Source: Clostridia bacterium (GTDB lineage: Bacteria; Bacillota; Clostridia; Oscillospirales; Acutalibacteraceae). Taken from it: a DNA stretch of 64,000 bases. Shown one piece after another: positions 37,392 through 48,651 of the stretch. Below the pieces are notes generated by a model. The model was not told the DNA's origin. It searched no databases and worked only from the letters and a program-made list of their open reading frames with translations. The stretch is taken from the NCBI GenBank assembly GCA_017531385.1, contig JAFXLD010000002.1, positions 17,751-81,750 of the forward strand. The letters run 5' to 3'. Both the position numbers and the translations under genes were made by a program. Each line of letters begins with the position of its first letter. Within the stretch, counting starts at the first letter, position 1.

Positions 37392-38302
37392 TAGTGAGCG
37401 CCTCCTATTATATCTTTAAGATTATTTATACCGTATTTCTGCATTACTGCGGGTAAATCTTCGATAATCTTTTTGCATACAAAAGGATCAATAAGATTTG
37501 CCGCACCGATTTCTACTGCAGTTGCACCAGCAAGCATCATTTCAATTACATTTTCGGCAGTTGAGATACCGCCCATACCGATAATCGGAATGTTAACGGC
37601 TTCATACACTTTATAAACCATTGAAAGTGCTACGGGAAGTATTGCAGGGCCTGAATAACCGCCTGATTTATTATATACAACAGGCTTTTTTGTTTTAAGA
37701 TCAATTCTCATTCCCATAAGAGTATTTATCATACTGATACCGTCTGCACCTGCTTCTTCACAGGCTTTTGCAATTGAAACGATATCTGTTACATTGGGAC
37801 TGAGTTTGATGTAAACAGGCTTGGTTGTGACCGCCTTGACAGCTTTTGTGACTTCTGCGGCACTTTCACATGATGTACCGAAGCTCATACCGCCACCGTG
37901 AACATTCGGACAACTGATATTCACTTCAATTATACCGACCTGTTCTTCTTTATCTATTTTTTCACAGCAATAAACATATTCATCAAGCGAAAAACCACTG
38001 ATATTTGCAACAACAGGCTTATGGAAACACTGTCTGAGTTTCGGTAATTCTTCAGCGATAACCTTTTCAATACCGGGATTCTGAAGACCGACAGAGTTTA
38101 TCATACCTGAATAACATTCTGCAATTCTCGGTGTGGGATTTCCGAAACGGGGTTCTTTTGTTGTGCCCTTAAATGAGAATGAACCGAGGATATTTATATC
38201 ATAAAGCTCTGCAAATTCGTAACCGAAGCCGAATGTACCGCTTGCAGGAATAAGAGGATTGTCAAGCTCAATACCGCTTAAATTGACTTTTGTGTTTACC
38301 AT
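37391..38302 (-). CDS. pyrD: dihydroorotate dehydrogenase, class 1B catalytic subunit
   Basis: FMN enzyme oxidising dihydroorotate, electrons passing through PyrK to NAD+. 303 residues. Motifs: [37 protein letters not shown] with the active Cys loop nearby, KLSPNVTDI, and [18 protein letters not shown]. It overlaps pyrK by 7 bases, which fits the obligate PyrD-PyrK complex. Confidence 0.95.
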   Translation of the reverse strand: MVNTKVNLSGIELDNPLIPASGTFGFGYEFAELYDINILGSFSFKGTTKEPRFGNPTPRIAECYSGMINSVGLQNPGIEKVIAEELPKLRQCFHKPVVANISGFSLDEYVYCCEKIDKEEQVGIIEVNISCPNVHGGGMSFGTSCESAAEVTKAVKAVTTKPVYIKLSPNVTDIVSIAKACEEAGADGISMINTLMGMRIDLKTKKPVVYNKSGGYSGPAILPVALSMVYKVYEAVNIPIIGMGGISTAENVIEMMLAGATAVEIGAANLIDPFVCKKIIEDLPAVMQKYGINNLKDIIGGAH

Positions 38303-39027
38303 ATGATTTCCTCCTTTACAAGGACAGGACCGTCTTTACAGATTCTCTTGTTGCCGTATTTAGTTTTACATGAGCAACCCATACAAGCACCGAAACCGCA
38401 ACCCATTCTTTCTTCAAAACTAAATTGACCTGATGTTTCAGAGGCATTATAAAGTGCTTTGAGCATAGGTTCGGGACCACATGTGAAGAAGTATGAATAA
38501 TCTAAATCTTTGAGTGCATCGGTTACAAATCCTTTTACACCCATCGAACCGTCAACTGTTGTAACGATTGTTTTACAGCCGATTGCTTCAAAATCCTCTT
38601 TGCCGAAGACTTCATCGGCCTTATTGAAGCCAAGTATTGCAGTAACTTTCTTTCCTTCTGTAAGAAGCTTCTTTGCGAGATAATACATAGGCGGTACACC
38701 GACACCGCCACCTATAACAACAGGATTTTCACCTGAAACCGTTGTGTCAAAACCGTTGCCGAGACCTACAAGAACATCAAGTTTTGTGCCGACCGGCATC
38801 TTACTCATCAATTCAGTACCTGTGCCGACTACTTTATAGATAATTGTGAGTTCATTTTCTTTACAGTCAAAAATTGAAATCGGTCTTCTGAGATAAAGAG
38901 AGTCAATTTTGATGTTTATGAACTGACCTGATGCCGTTACAGCACTTGTATCGCCTTCAAATACCATTTTATAGACATTTTCAGTCAGCTTTTCATTTGA
39001 TTTGATTGTATAAATTGCATTATTCAT
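38296..39027 (-). CDS. pyrK: dihydroorotate dehydrogenase electron transfer subunit
   Basis: 243-residue FAD and [2Fe-2S] partner of PyrD. It has an N-terminal ferredoxin reductase-like FAD domain (LRRPISIFDC), an NAD-binding segment (PVVIGGGVGVPPMYYLAKKL) and the C-terminal cysteine cluster MGCGFGACMGCSCKTKYG with a further Cys in RICKDG. It overlaps pyrC by 8 bases and pyrD by 7. Confidence 0.95.
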   Translation of the reverse strand: MNNAIYTIKSNEKLTENVYKMVFEGDTSAVTASGQFINIKIDSLYLRRPISIFDCKENELTIIYKVVGTGTELMSKMPVGTKLDVLVGLGNGFDTTVSGENPVVIGGGVGVPPMYYLAKKLLTEGKKVTAILGFNKADEVFGKEDFEAIGCKTIVTTVDGSMGVKGFVTDALKDLDYSYFFTCGPEPMLKALYNASETSGQFSFEERMGCGFGACMGCSCKTKYGNKRICKDGPVLVKEEIIW

Positions 39028-40291
39028 TTATTTCACCCTTAAAAACTACATGACCGTTGCAGATTGTCAGAACACATTTTCCTTTGACATTTTCACCTTC
39101 AAAAGGTGTTGCTTTACCCATTGAAACAAAGTCTTCTGAATTTATTGTATATTCAACATTGAGGTCAAACACACACAAATCAGCCTTATTTCCCGCTTTG
39201 ATTCCCGATTCAATCCCGAATCGCTTTGCAGGAGCAATACTCATAAGATAAATAAGCTTTTCGAGAGAAATCACATTATTTTTTACAAGCATTGTATACA
39301 TTATCGGGAATGATGTTTCAAGTCCTGTTATACCCATATTTGAACCGGCAAGCCCCTTAGATTTTTCTTCTTTTGAATGAGGTGCATGGTCAGTTGCAAT
39401 CATATCAACAGTGCCGTCAAGAATACCTTCAAGAAGTGCAAGTCTGTCTTCGTCACTCCTTATGGGAGGATTCATTTTAAATCTGCCTTCATCTCTAAGC
39501 ATCATATCATTCATAACAAGATAATGAGGACCTGTTTCACAGGTGATGTCAACACCGTCAGCCTTTGCTTTTCTTATGATATCAACACTTTCTTTTGCTG
39601 AAATATGGCAGACGTGATATTTTACGCCGGTTTTTTTGCAAAGCTCAATATCTCTTTCAATCTGTTTCCATTCACTTTCGGAGCAGATACCTTTATGACC
39701 GTTAATTTTTGCATATTCACCATCGTGAATGTACCCACCATAAAGAAGCTCATTAACTTCGCAATGTGCTGAAATGATTTTATCAAGATCTTTTGCTTTT
39801 TTCATGGCAGAAAGCATCATTTCATCACTCTGAACTCCCCTGCCGTCATCAGAAAAACCTATTACATCGTTGCTGATATCTTCAAAATCTGAAAGTTCGT
39901 CGCCTTTTTCACCTTTTGTGATTGTGCCGAAAGGATAGACATTGATAACAGCATCTTTTTTTATAATATCAAGCTGAAGCTTCAGATTTTCTTTTGTATC
40001 GGGACAGGGATTGAGATTCGGCATTGTGCAGACTGAGGTATAACCGCCTTTAGCTGCCGCCATAGATCCCGATTTTATTGTTTCTTTATAAGAAAAACCC
40101 GGCTCTCTGAAATGCACATGCACATCAACAAAACCGGGAAAAATATATTTACCTGAACAATCGATGATTTCACCAGCAAAAGAAGAAACTGCTTCACCAA
40201 CGGAAACAATGCTTCCGTTTTCAATGATAATATCAGCATCAACAAATGAGCTGTCAGTATAGACTTTTGCACCTTTGAGCAGAATTGACAT
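39020..40291 (-). CDS. pyrC: dihydroorotase
   Basis: Zinc amidohydrolase cyclising carbamoyl aspartate. 423 residues, class I. Motifs: FPGFVDVHVHFREPGFSYKE (metal His), the region ISAHCEVNELLYGG, YHVCHISAKESV, and ATDHAPHSKEEK. First gene of the pyr operon, preceded by a leader of about 105 nt with alternative hairpins. AAAGGTG serves as its ribosome site. Confidence 0.96.
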   Translation of the reverse strand: MSILLKGAKVYTDSSFVDADIIIENGSIVSVGEAVSSFAGEIIDCSGKYIFPGFVDVHVHFREPGFSYKETIKSGSMAAAKGGYTSVCTMPNLNPCPDTKENLKLQLDIIKKDAVINVYPFGTITKGEKGDELSDFEDISNDVIGFSDDGRGVQSDEMMLSAMKKAKDLDKIISAHCEVNELLYGGYIHDGEYAKINGHKGICSESEWKQIERDIELCKKTGVKYHVCHISAKESVDIIRKAKADGVDITCETGPHYLVMNDMMLRDEGRFKMNPPIRSDEDRLALLEGILDGTVDMIATDHAPHSKEEKSKGLAGSNMGITGLETSFPIMYTMLVKNNVISLEKLIYLMSIAPAKRFGIESGIKAGNKADLCVFDLNVEYTINSEDFVSMGKATPFEGENVKGKCVLTICNGHVVFKGEINE

Positions 40292-40332
40292 CTTATCACC
40301 TTTAACTGAATGGTTAAAATATCCATAATAAA

Positions 40333-40378
40333 GGTTCCACCTGAGAGGCAGAACCTAATAGACATATAGAACCTGCCG
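40333..40378 (-). promoter_or_regulatory. pyr operon leader with mutually exclusive hairpins
   Basis: On the minus strand GGCAG (40377-40373) can pair with CTGCC (40351-40347). The same GGTTCTGCCT (40355-40346) can instead pair with AGGTGGAACC (40342-40333). Competing structures between promoter and first gene are typical of attenuators. Neither hairpin has a clear T-run, so translational or protein-mediated control is as likely as termination. Confidence 0.5.
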
Positions 40379-40404
40379 GATAACCGAATCAGAAATTTTT
40401 ATTT

Positions 40405-40433
40405 ATTATAACAAATAATTTAATATATGTCAA
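40405..40433 (-). promoter_or_regulatory. promoter of the pyr operon
   Basis: Minus strand TTGACA (40433-40428), 17-base spacer, TATAAT (40410-40405). A second TTGACA lies 9 bases further upstream. Confidence 0.85.
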
Positions 40434-40464
40434 TATGTCAAAATAAATAATAAAGAATGGTAAC

Positions 40465-43287
40465 TTACAGATATTTTTTAAGATAATAACCTGTATAACT
40501 TTCCTTGATTTCGGCAACTTCTTCGGGCGTACCTGTTGCAACAACAGTTCCACCGCCATCACCACCCTCAGGACCAAGATCGATTATATGATCAACACAT
40601 TTAATAACATCAAGATTGTGCTCAATTACAACGACTGTATTGCCCGAATCGGCAAGCTTGTGAAGAATATCAATAAGCCTGTGAACATCGGCAGTGTGAA
40701 GACCTGTTGTGGGTTCATCAAGAATATAGATTGTCTTGCCTGTCGGTCTTTTTGAGAGCTCGGTTGCAAGTTTGACTCTCTGTGCTTCACCGCCCGACAA
40801 TGTTGTGGCCGGTTGTCCGATTTTGACATAACCGAGTCCTACATCATACAATGTCTGCAGTTTTCTTTTAATTTTAGGTATTGCAGAGAAGAATTCAAGA
40901 CCTTCTTCTACCGTCATTTCAAGAACATCATAAATACTTTTGCCCTTATATTTCACTTCGAGTGTTTCTCTGTTGTATCTTGCACCGTGACAGACTTCAC
41001 AAGGCACGTAAACATCAGAAAGAAAATGCATTTCAATCTTGACAATACCGTCACCCTGACAGGCTTCGCATCTGCCGCCTGATACATTGAATGAAAATCT
41101 GCCGGGTGAATAACCTTTGATTTTTGCATCCTGTGTCTGTGCATAAAGATCACGTATATCTGTAAAAACACCCGTATATGTTGCCGGATTTGAACGTGGT
41201 GTTCTGCCAATCGGTGACTGATCTATGTTTATTACCTTGTCAAGATTGTCAATACCGAGAAAATCAGCATGTTTTCCTGCAAATTTCTTTGCACCGTTAA
41301 GTTCTGCAGCGAGCTTTTTATATATAATCTCATTAACAAGTGAAGATTTGCCGGAGCCTGAAACACCGGTAACACAGACAAATTTTCCGAGAGGAATTTC
41401 AACGTCAATGTTTTTTAAATTATTTTCAGCAGCACCTTTGATTGTAAGATAATGACCGTTTCCCTTTCGTCTTTCTTCGGGAACGGGAATTTTTCTCTTT
41501 CCGCAGAGATACTGTCCTGTAACTGAGTTCTTGCATTTTTTGATTTTTTCAATGTCACCTGCACAGACAATTTCACCACCGTGAATACCTGCCCCCGGCC
41601 CTATGTCAACAATATAATCTGCCGCATACATTGTGTCTTCATCGTGTTCAACAACGATCAGCGTGTTACCTATATCTCGAAGTTCACGAAGAGTATCAAG
41701 GAGTTTGTCATTATCACGCTGATGAAGACCTATACTCGGTTCATCAAGAATATAAAGAACACCCATGAGTGATGAACCAATCTGGGTTGCAAGTCTTATT
41801 CTCTGACTTTCGCCACCTGATAATGTTCCGGCAGAACGCGATAATGTAAGATAATCAAGACCGACTGAACACAGGAAATTAAGTCTGCTCCTGATTTCTT
41901 TTATAATCTGGTCTGCAATTATTAATTCCCTGTCTGTCAACTCAAGATTATCAATAAATTCAAGTTCCTTTTTAACGGAAAGATTGACAAAGTCATTGAT
42001 GTTGATTCCGCCGACAGTAACTGAAAGAATTTCTTTTTTCAGTCTTGCGCCATTACAATCGGGGCAATTACATGCTGTCATAACCTGCTCAATTTCATAT
42101 CTTGACCAGTCCGACGTAGTTTCTTTATATCTTCTTTCAAGATTATTTATAATGCCCTCAAATTCGGCGTTATAATTACCGCTTCCGTATGCTGTGGCAC
42201 GGTGCATTGTAAGTTTTTTACCTTTTGTACCGTAAAAAATTGCTTCAGCGGCATCTTCTGACAGATTTTCAAAGGGTTCGTCAAGCGTAAAACCATAATT
42301 TATTGCAAGTGCATCAAAATACATCTTTGCAATAGAGGAATAGTCTGCCTTCGACCATCCGGGAGCTGTTATTGCCCCTTCCCTGATTGATTTTGTCTTA
42401 TCCGGTACAACAAGGTCAGGGTCAACACGCATAAAGAAACTCAGTCCTGTACAAGTCGGACACGCACCGTAAGGATTATTGAATGAAAACATTCTCGGCG
42501 AAAGTTCATCGATGCTGACACCGTGATCAGGACATGCATAATTCTGAGAAAACAGCAAATCTTCACCATCAACAACGCTGACAAGTACCGTTCCCGATGC
42601 AAGTTTTGAAGCAAGCTCAACAGAATCGGCAAGTCTGCTTTTAATTGATTCTTTTATAACAAGTCTGTCAACTATAATTTCAATCGTATGCTTTATATTT
42701 TTTTCAAGAGATAAAGTGTCATCAAGGTCATAAACAAGACCGTCAATTCTGGCTCTTACATAGCCTGATTTCTTAGCATTTTCCAGTTCTTTCTGATGTG
42801 TACCTTTTTTTGCTCTTACAATCGGAGCCATTATCTGGATTTTACTGCCTTCAGGTAATGCAAGAACCTGATCAACAATCTGGTCAACAGTCTGCTGTTT
42901 TATCTCTTTACCACAGACAGGACAATGCGGGATGCCGATTCTTGCATATAAAAGACGCAGATAATCGTAAATTTCCGTTACAGTTCCGACTGTTGAACGT
43001 GGATTTTTTGATGTTGTTTTCTGATCTATTGAAATAGCAGGAGAAAGACCGTCTATGCTGTCTACGTTAGGCTTGTCCATCTGCCCGAGAAACATTCTTG
43101 CATATGAAGATAATGACTCAACATAGCGCCGCTGTCCTTCTGCATAGATTGTATCAAAGGCAAGTGATGATTTGCCGGAACCTGACAATCCGGTAAAAAC
43201 AACAAGCTTGTTTCTGGGGATTTCAAGGTCAATATTTTTGAGATTATGCTCTTTTGCACCTTTTACAACAATGTTTTTCTGTGCCAT
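40465..43287 (-). CDS. uvrA: excinuclease ABC subunit A
   Basis: DNA damage sensor of nucleotide excision repair. 940 residues. There are two ABC ATPase modules with Walker [20 protein letters not shown] and [17 protein letters not shown], signatures [16 protein letters not shown] and [16 protein letters not shown], and zinc clusters CPVC/CPDC-type and [14 protein letters not shown]. Its ATG overlaps the uvrB stop by one base. Confidence 0.97.
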   Translation of the reverse strand: MAQKNIVVKGAKEHNLKNIDLEIPRNKLVVFTGLSGSGKSSLAFDTIYAEGQRRYVESLSSYARMFLGQMDKPNVDSIDGLSPAISIDQKTTSKNPRSTVGTVTEIYDYLRLLYARIGIPHCPVCGKEIKQQTVDQIVDQVLALPEGSKIQIMAPIVRAKKGTHQKELENAKKSGYVRARIDGLVYDLDDTLSLEKNIKHTIEIIVDRLVIKESIKSRLADSVELASKLASGTVLVSVVDGEDLLFSQNYACPDHGVSIDELSPRMFSFNNPYGACPTCTGLSFFMRVDPDLVVPDKTKSIREGAITAPGWSKADYSSIAKMYFDALAINYGFTLDEPFENLSEDAAEAIFYGTKGKKLTMHRATAYGSGNYNAEFEGIINNLERRYKETTSDWSRYEIEQVMTACNCPDCNGARLKKEILSVTVGGININDFVNLSVKKELEFIDNLELTDRELIIADQIIKEIRSRLNFLCSVGLDYLTLSRSAGTLSGGESQRIRLATQIGSSLMGVLYILDEPSIGLHQRDNDKLLDTLRELRDIGNTLIVVEHDEDTMYAADYIVDIGPGAGIHGGEIVCAGDIEKIKKCKNSVTGQYLCGKRKIPVPEERRKGNGHYLTIKGAAENNLKNIDVEIPLGKFVCVTGVSGSGKSSLVNEIIYKKLAAELNGAKKFAGKHADFLGIDNLDKVINIDQSPIGRTPRSNPATYTGVFTDIRDLYAQTQDAKIKGYSPGRFSFNVSGGRCEACQGDGIVKIEMHFLSDVYVPCEVCHGARYNRETLEVKYKGKSIYDVLEMTVEEGLEFFSAIPKIKRKLQTLYDVGLGYVKIGQPATTLSGGEAQRVKLATELSKRPTGKTIYILDEPTTGLHTADVHRLIDILHKLADSGNTVVVIEHNLDVIKCVDHIIDLGPEGGDGGGTVVATGTPEEVAEIKESYTGYYLKKYL

Positions 43288-45251
43288 TATTTTAGCTCCC
43301 GTTTAAGTTTTTCAATCTTATCCCTGAGATATGCAGCATGTTCAAATTCAAGAATTTTTGCAGCCGCTTTCATTTCTTTTGTGAGTTCATCAATCAGTTT
43401 AAGTTTATCAGCTCTTGATAAACGCCTTGCAGATTTCCCGTCAACATTATTCTTTGAGCTGATTTCAAGAATTTCATGAACGGGCTTAATGATAGTCTGA
43501 GGTGTAATTCCGTTTGATTCATTATATGCAATCTGCTTTTCACGTCTTCTGAGAGTTTCTTTTATAGCAGCTTCCATGGATGGTGTAACAGTATCAGCAT
43601 ACATTATAACGCTACCCTGTGCATTTCGTGCAGCTCTGCCTATTGTCTGTATAAGAGAACGCTCCGACCTCAAAAAGCCCTCTTTATCAGCATCAAGAAT
43701 GGCGACAAGTGAAACTTCGGGAATATCAAGCCCCTCTCTGAGAAGATTGATGCCGACAAGAACATCATACTCCCCTTTTCTGAGGTCTCTGATAATTTCC
43801 ATTCTTTCAATTGTATCAATATCATAATGCAGATATCTGACTTTTATGCCGAAATCGGTCAGATAATCCGTAAGACTTTCTGCCATTTTTCTTGTGAGTG
43901 TTGTGATAAGAACCTTTTCTTTTCGTTGAGTTCTGACATTTATTTCTGATATAAGATCTTCAATCTGACCGTCAACGGGTCTTACAGAAATTTCCGGATC
44001 AAGAAGACCGGTAGGTCTGATAACCTGCTCGGAAACATTATCACTTTTCTGTAATTCAAAATCACCCGGAGTAGCGCTGACAAAGATTTTCTGACCGGTT
44101 TTTGAATAGAACTCATCAAAAGTCAGAGGTCTGTTATCATAGGCAGAGGGTAATCTGAAGCCGAATTCAATAAGAGTATCTTTTCTTGAACGGTCACCGC
44201 CGTACATGGCTCTGACCTGTGGCAATGTCACGTGGGATTCATCAATAAACATAATAAAATCATCAGGAAAATAGTCAAGTAAAGTAAACGGAGGTTCACC
44301 CGGTTTTCTGTCTGACATTATTCTTGAATAATTCTCAATGCCCTTACAAAAACCTGTTTCTCGAAGCATTTCTATATCATATTCAGTTCTTTGTTTTATT
44401 CTCTGTGCTTCAATAAGTTTTCCCTGTTCTTTGAATTCTTTTTCTCTCTCAAGCATTTCAAAATAAATTTCATTCAAAGCTCTTTCCATTTTTTCGTGAG
44501 AAACAACATAATGAGATGCAGGAAAAATTGCAACGTGAGAAATCACGTTGTTTATATTACCCGTAACAGGGTTGAATTCGCAGATTCTGTCAATTTCGTC
44601 GCCGAAAAATTCAACTCTGATTGCAAACTCAGCAGTGTAAACAGGAAAAATTTCAACAACATCACCGCGGACTCTGAATTTGTTTCGGATAAAGTTGATA
44701 TCATTGCGTTCATATTGTATTTCAACAAGTTTTCTGATTAAATCATCACGGCTTTTTTCCATTCCCTGACGAAGAGAAATAACCATACTGCGGTAATCAA
44801 TAGGGTCTCCGAGTGAATAAATACATGATACACTTGCAACTATAATAACATCTCTGCGTTCAGAAAGAGCAGATGTGGCAGAATGACGCAAGCGGTCAAT
44901 TTCATCATTGACCGCAGAATCTTTTTCAATATAAGTATCAGTTGTAGGCAGATATGCCTCAGGCTGATAATAATCATAATAAGAAACAAAATATTCAACG
45001 GCATTTTCAGGAAAAAATTCCCTGAACTCAGAACACAGCTGTGCAGCAAGTGTTTTATTATGAGCAAGCACAAGCGTGGGACGATTCACTTTTTCAATGA
45101 TATTTGCCATTGTAAAAGTTTTTCCTGAACCCGTAACACCCAACAATGTCTGTTCACTCAAACCGTCAATTATACCTTCAGAAAGCTCCTTTATTGCCTG
45201 TGGTTGGTCACCTGTTGGTTTATATTCAGAATGCAACACGAACTTATCCAC
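43287..45251 (-). CDS. uvrB: excinuclease ABC subunit B
   Basis: Helicase-like damage verification subunit. 654 residues. Walker A is [14 protein letters not shown], the beta-hairpin [12 protein letters not shown], the DEAD-type box is [10 protein letters not shown], and the helicase motifs are [19 protein letters not shown] and [12 protein letters not shown]. The UVR domain is at the C-terminus ([24 protein letters not shown]). Starts with GTG at 45251 after GAGGAG. It precedes uvrA and follows a lipoprotein gene by 27 bases. Confidence 0.97.
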   Translation of the reverse strand: MDKFVLHSEYKPTGDQPQAIKELSEGIIDGLSEQTLLGVTGSGKTFTMANIIEKVNRPTLVLAHNKTLAAQLCSEFREFFPENAVEYFVSYYDYYQPEAYLPTTDTYIEKDSAVNDEIDRLRHSATSALSERRDVIIVASVSCIYSLGDPIDYRSMVISLRQGMEKSRDDLIRKLVEIQYERNDINFIRNKFRVRGDVVEIFPVYTAEFAIRVEFFGDEIDRICEFNPVTGNINNVISHVAIFPASHYVVSHEKMERALNEIYFEMLEREKEFKEQGKLIEAQRIKQRTEYDIEMLRETGFCKGIENYSRIMSDRKPGEPPFTLLDYFPDDFIMFIDESHVTLPQVRAMYGGDRSRKDTLIEFGFRLPSAYDNRPLTFDEFYSKTGQKIFVSATPGDFELQKSDNVSEQVIRPTGLLDPEISVRPVDGQIEDLISEINVRTQRKEKVLITTLTRKMAESLTDYLTDFGIKVRYLHYDIDTIERMEIIRDLRKGEYDVLVGINLLREGLDIPEVSLVAILDADKEGFLRSERSLIQTIGRAARNAQGSVIMYADTVTPSMEAAIKETLRRREKQIAYNESNGITPQTIIKPVHEILEISSKNNVDGKSARRLSRADKLKLIDELTKEMKAAAKILEFEHAAYLRDKIEKLKRELK

Positions 45252-45278
45252 AAAAAAACTCCTCGCCGATAAAATAAA

Positions 45279-45944
45279 CTATTTCAGAGTAATTGTTTCA
45301 ACAAATTTATCAAAGTCTACTTTTTTTGCATCATTTGTATTGATATTACAATTAACAATATACAGCCCAGTATCATAAGGAATGTAGTAGTTATAAGCGT
45401 TTTTGTAATATTCAGATGATGTACATGAATGTTTAAAAGCGGTACATTCATTTTCATTTATTGTTACAGAATATTTTTCATATGAAAAAACATCGCTTCC
45501 GAAGCTTTCAAGCAAACTTTCACAATTCATTTCATCTGCAGCGATATGCTTATCAGCATCTTCATTATAGTATGATATGAATATTTCTGCATTATAAGGC
45601 TCGCAATAAAAATATCCCGGGTTGTTTATATCAGCAGTAAAATGTTTCGGGATTTCAAATTTCATTTCTGCAGTTTCAACAATTCTGTCTGTAACAACCT
45701 GACCGTTAAATTCTATAAACTCGGTTATATAATCACCTGCATCAGATTTTTGTTTCTTGCCGTTTTCATTGAGTGTATAGACCTGTAGCTTATTACTGTC
45801 ATTGATAACAATATTTCCGTCAGAATTTCTGACAACAATATATTCTGTACCGTTTTCATCAGTAAATATATCTTCGCCTGAGCATGATGTAAGAGTGACA
45901 ATAACAACGATAATCAATAAAACTGCTGCTAATTTTTTCAGCAT
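45279..45944 (-). CDS. putative lipoprotein of unknown function
   Basis: 221 residues. The N-terminal signal ends with a lipobox LTSC (Cys about residue 21), so membrane anchoring by lipidation is expected. The body has the look of a small secreted alpha/beta domain (FEIPKHFTADINNPGYFYCEPYNAEIFISYY) without motifs I recognise. The start is ATG 45944, because GAAAGGA lies 9 bases upstream; an ATG at 45953 abuts that site. It begins 5 bases after the folE stop and leads into uvrBA. Confidence 0.75.
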   Translation of the reverse strand: MLKKLAAVLLIIVVIVTLTSCSGEDIFTDENGTEYIVVRNSDGNIVINDSNKLQVYTLNENGKKQKSDAGDYITEFIEFNGQVVTDRIVETAEMKFEIPKHFTADINNPGYFYCEPYNAEIFISYYNEDADKHIAADEMNCESLLESFGSDVFSYEKYSVTINENECTAFKHSCTSSEYYKNAYNYYIPYDTGLYIVNCNINTNDAKKVDFDKFVETITLK

Positions 45945-45949
45945 AAATT

Positions 45950-46507
45950 TCATCCTTTCAGCAATGACATAATTTCGGCTCTGGTTCTTGCATCTTTTTT
46001 TGCAACACCTCTCAGTGCCGACGTCTGCGTTATTGATCCGGCTGCTTTTGCACCACGCATAGTCATACACAAATGCTGTGCTTCAACAACAACAGCAATT
46101 CCCAAAGGATTCAGTTCTTCATCAAGAAAATCAGCAATCTGTGAAGTCAATCTTTCCTGTAGTTGAGGTCTTTTTGCAAACAGATCAACAATTCTTGCAA
46201 GTTTTGACAGCCCGATGACATTACCGCCCGATGGTATATATGCAATATGAGCTTTTCCCACAAAAGGCAGCAGATGATGCTCACACATTGAATACAGCGG
46301 AATATCTCTTACAACAACTACTTCGTCATTATCCTTCTCCGAAAAAACCTTTATATGTCTTTTTGGATCATCAGCTATACCGGAAAAAATCTCTTCATAC
46401 ATTGCTGCCACACGTTTTGGAGTTTCAACAAGCCCTTCCCTGTCAGGATCTTCTCCGATGGCTTCAAGAATATCTCTTACTGCACGTTCTATTTTTTCTC
46501 TATCCAA
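45950..46507 (-). CDS. folE: GTP cyclohydrolase I
   Basis: Converts GTP to dihydroneopterin triphosphate for folate. 185 residues. Motifs: [18 protein letters not shown], the zinc Cys/His in [21 protein letters not shown] split across the active site, [19 protein letters not shown] and the second Cys in [10 protein letters not shown]. No other folate genes are nearby. It sits between a transglutaminase-like gene (8 bases) and a lipoprotein gene. Confidence 0.96.
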   Translation of the reverse strand: MDREKIERAVRDILEAIGEDPDREGLVETPKRVAAMYEEIFSGIADDPKRHIKVFSEKDNDEVVVVRDIPLYSMCEHHLLPFVGKAHIAYIPSGGNVIGLSKLARIVDLFAKRPQLQERLTSQIADFLDEELNPLGIAVVVEAQHLCMTMRGAKAAGSITQTSALRGVAKKDARTRAEIMSLLKG

Positions 46508-46515
46508 AATGTCAC

Positions 46516-47694
46516 CTACTTTTTAATTTCATCAAACATCAGTCTGATATATTTTTTTTCAGGTTCCTGAACAAAATTTATATGCGATATATCAACTTTA
46601 TTTTCAGCATTCTCAGATACATATTTAATGATTTTATACATATCAGAACCGCTTTTTGAATTGTCAATTATTGAATTAACTGCAGAATTATAAGATGCAG
46701 TATCAGTAAACTTCAACTCAAGATAATTGATGCCGTTGTCAATGTTTTTGCAGAGTTTTGTCATTATATCTTTCAATATTATTGAATTATACTCTGTATA
46801 CAGGATGTTTTCTTTGACAAAATAATTTGCATCTGTTGCCATGCATTCAACAGTCATTGTCATATCTTTATGATCAGCAGAAATCTGTTCTGTTGTCAAA
46901 TTGAAAAACATATGTGAAACCGAATTGTTTGCACTTCCCGGATCATCCCAAGTAACATCCATATGATAGGGAGAGTTATTAATCCACACAATATTCCACA
47001 TATGGCTTATGACTTTCTGATCAGATGTTACACCTGTTCCGCCAACAAGAACTGATTCAATTCCGGCTTTACTTAAAAGCAGCATTGCTGCTCTTGAATA
47101 ACCCGAGCATACAGCTTCACCGTCAACCAGACATCCGTATGAATTTGAAGCATTTTTTGCATTTTCAGTGTATGTGCAATTCTTAATAATATAATCGTGA
47201 ATTGCAAGTTCGGCAGTGTATTCATCTGAAGTATCAATATTATTCATAATCATTTTGACTTTTGAATCGAGAACTTCAGTCATTGTTGCACAGATATCTT
47301 TCGGATAATCATAATGCATCTGCAGAAAACATGATGATAAAAAAGTTATCATATTGCATGAATCAGAAAAGCAAAGCATATCGGGATTGTCATTCTTGAC
47401 AGCAAAATACACATTGTTGAATTCAGCCTGTGTAAGTTTTGGTATTTTTATGTATTCAGGATGTTTTTCAATATTGTTAAAAATACATATGTATGCCTTT
47501 TTTTCATTGTCATCAAGTATATCATAATTCTTTGTAGACAATGGCTTTTTGTCATCAAAATTATCAGAAAACACTATTGCAGAAAAATAGGCGCTGATTT
47601 TTTCAAAACCTATATAGTGAAAAACAGACAATGTTATCCCGGTTCCAATAATCAGAATGCAAATAATCAATATCATTAAAACTGACTTTTTCAT
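46516..47694 (-). CDS. membrane-anchored transglutaminase-like (papain-fold) protein
   Basis: 392 residues with an N-terminal membrane anchor (about 5-27) and a transglutaminase-like domain whose triad is visible: Cys196 in [13 protein letters not shown], His231 in [10 protein letters not shown] and Asp246 in HMDVTWDDP. In Firmicutes such extracellular domains act as peptidases or cross-linkers at the cell wall. Its ATG overlaps the stop of the LCP-like gene (TAATG), so the two are coupled and may work together at the envelope. Confidence 0.85.
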   Translation of the reverse strand: MKKSVLMILIICILIIGTGITLSVFHYIGFEKISAYFSAIVFSDNFDDKKPLSTKNYDILDDNEKKAYICIFNNIEKHPEYIKIPKLTQAEFNNVYFAVKNDNPDMLCFSDSCNMITFLSSCFLQMHYDYPKDICATMTEVLDSKVKMIMNNIDTSDEYTAELAIHDYIIKNCTYTENAKNASNSYGCLVDGEAVCSGYSRAAMLLLSKAGIESVLVGGTGVTSDQKVISHMWNIVWINNSPYHMDVTWDDPGSANNSVSHMFFNLTTEQISADHKDMTMTVECMATDANYFVKENILYTEYNSIILKDIMTKLCKNIDNGINYLELKFTDTASYNSAVNSIIDNSKSGSDMYKIIKYVSENAENKVDISHINFVQEPEKKYIRLMFDEIKK

Positions 47695-48506
47695 TATTCT
47701 CCCTTGCTATAAATAAAACATTCGGTATTATGTGTAAGCAGATATTCAATATCAGAACTGCAAGTAAAATAATCAGAAATAGTAATATTGGTATTGACAC
47801 AATTACATAATTTTTCAAAAAGCTCCAGTGCCTGATCTGCTTCAATATTTGAAAGATAAATATTTACGATAGTGCAAAGTAAATCTGCAATTTTTTCATA
47901 ACCATCTGATTGCTCACAATTGGATTTTAAATATCCGTACAGCATGGCAGATTCAAGATTGTTATATCCGACATCAACAGAATAGCTTTTATCTGATGAA
48001 AGATAAGTGTATTCTTCCTCAACATATAAATTGATTTTTCCGAGAATGTTTGTAAGTTCACCTATTCCGTTTTTATCAATAATTGCATATCTGTCAATAT
48101 GACAATCTCGAACATTTTCTACAGCAGAAATCAATTCGTTGATACCACCGTATGAATAACTCTGATCAAATGTTCTTGTTCCGTCTGAAACATTCATATC
48201 CAATGGTGTAATAATTATACGTTCCGATAAAATCTGAAAATCAAATAATGTCATAAACATTGCCTTACCTGTTGTTTCACTGTTACATACAACCAGAATA
48301 GTACTGTCTCCAGCCAGCATATTATCAGATGTTTCTACCTGCTCAAATTTTTCCGAATTATTGACATCTGTTTTCAGGTTTGAATTATCGTCAGAATCGG
48401 AATAAAAATAAATGCACACAAAAACAATACCTGCAACAAGCAAAAAAATGACAACAGACATAATGATATATTTGTATTTAAAGAATATTTTGTTAATACA
48501 GTTCAT
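47694..48506 (-). CDS. divergent LytR-CpsA-Psr (LCP)-like membrane protein
   Basis: 270 residues. One N-terminal membrane helix (about 12-34) is followed by an extracytoplasmic domain whose pattern follows LCP proteins: STILVVCNSETTGKAMFMTLF, IIITPLDMNVSDG, YGGINELISAVENVRDCHIDRYAIIDKNG and LGKINLYVEEEY. LCP enzymes transfer wall polymers to peptidoglycan using Arg/Asp residues; here the usual PRD is PLD, so the key Arg is absent. It may be a non-catalytic or specialised member. The start is ATG 48506 with GGAG 8 bases upstream. First gene of the lcp-transglutaminase-folE-lipoprotein-uvrBA run. Confidence 0.65.
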   Translation of the reverse strand: MNCINKIFFKYKYIIMSVVIFLLVAGIVFVCIYFYSDSDDNSNLKTDVNNSEKFEQVETSDNMLAGDSTILVVCNSETTGKAMFMTLFDFQILSERIIITPLDMNVSDGTRTFDQSYSYGGINELISAVENVRDCHIDRYAIIDKNGIGELTNILGKINLYVEEEYTYLSSDKSYSVDVGYNNLESAMLYGYLKSNCEQSDGYEKIADLLCTIVNIYLSNIEADQALELFEKLCNCVNTNITISDYFTCSSDIEYLLTHNTECFIYSKGE

Positions 48507-48532
48507 AAATATCACTCCAGATAGGCAGAAAC

Positions 48533-48561
48533 ATTATATAATAAATCATAAAAAAAAACAA
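48533..48561 (-). promoter_or_regulatory. promoter of the LCP-like/transglutaminase operon
   Basis: Minus strand TTGTTT (48561-48556), 17-base spacer, TATAAT (48538-48533). Confidence 0.6.
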
Positions 48562-48595
48562 GTATATTTATATAGAATTAAAACTAAAATTTATC

Positions 48596-48624
48596 TTGAT
48601 TGTGGAAAAAAAATATTGTACAAT
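48596..48624 (+). promoter_or_regulatory. promoter of the GPH symporter gene
   Basis: TTGATT (48596-48601), 17-base spacer, TACAAT (48619-48624), ahead of GGAGGT and ATG 48652. Confidence 0.7.
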
Positions 48625-48651
48625 ATGTTCATAAAAGCATGGAGGTGCGAT

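Noticed and set aside
40075-40365. Possible leader peptide or small gene (MSIRFCLSGG...) in the pyr leader.
   Set aside because: It runs 96 codons out of frame into pyrC and has only a weak ribosome site; no short stop as in true leader peptides.
40333-40405. Plus-strand stretch with CTGAGAGG and GAACCTGCCGGATAACCG resembling parts of a TPP riboswitch, and a PyrR-box-like CCTGAGAGGC.
   Set aside because: The conserved outer stem and spacing of a TPP aptamer are missing, and no plus-strand gene lies downstream. The same bases are explained as arms of minus-strand hairpins in the pyr leader.
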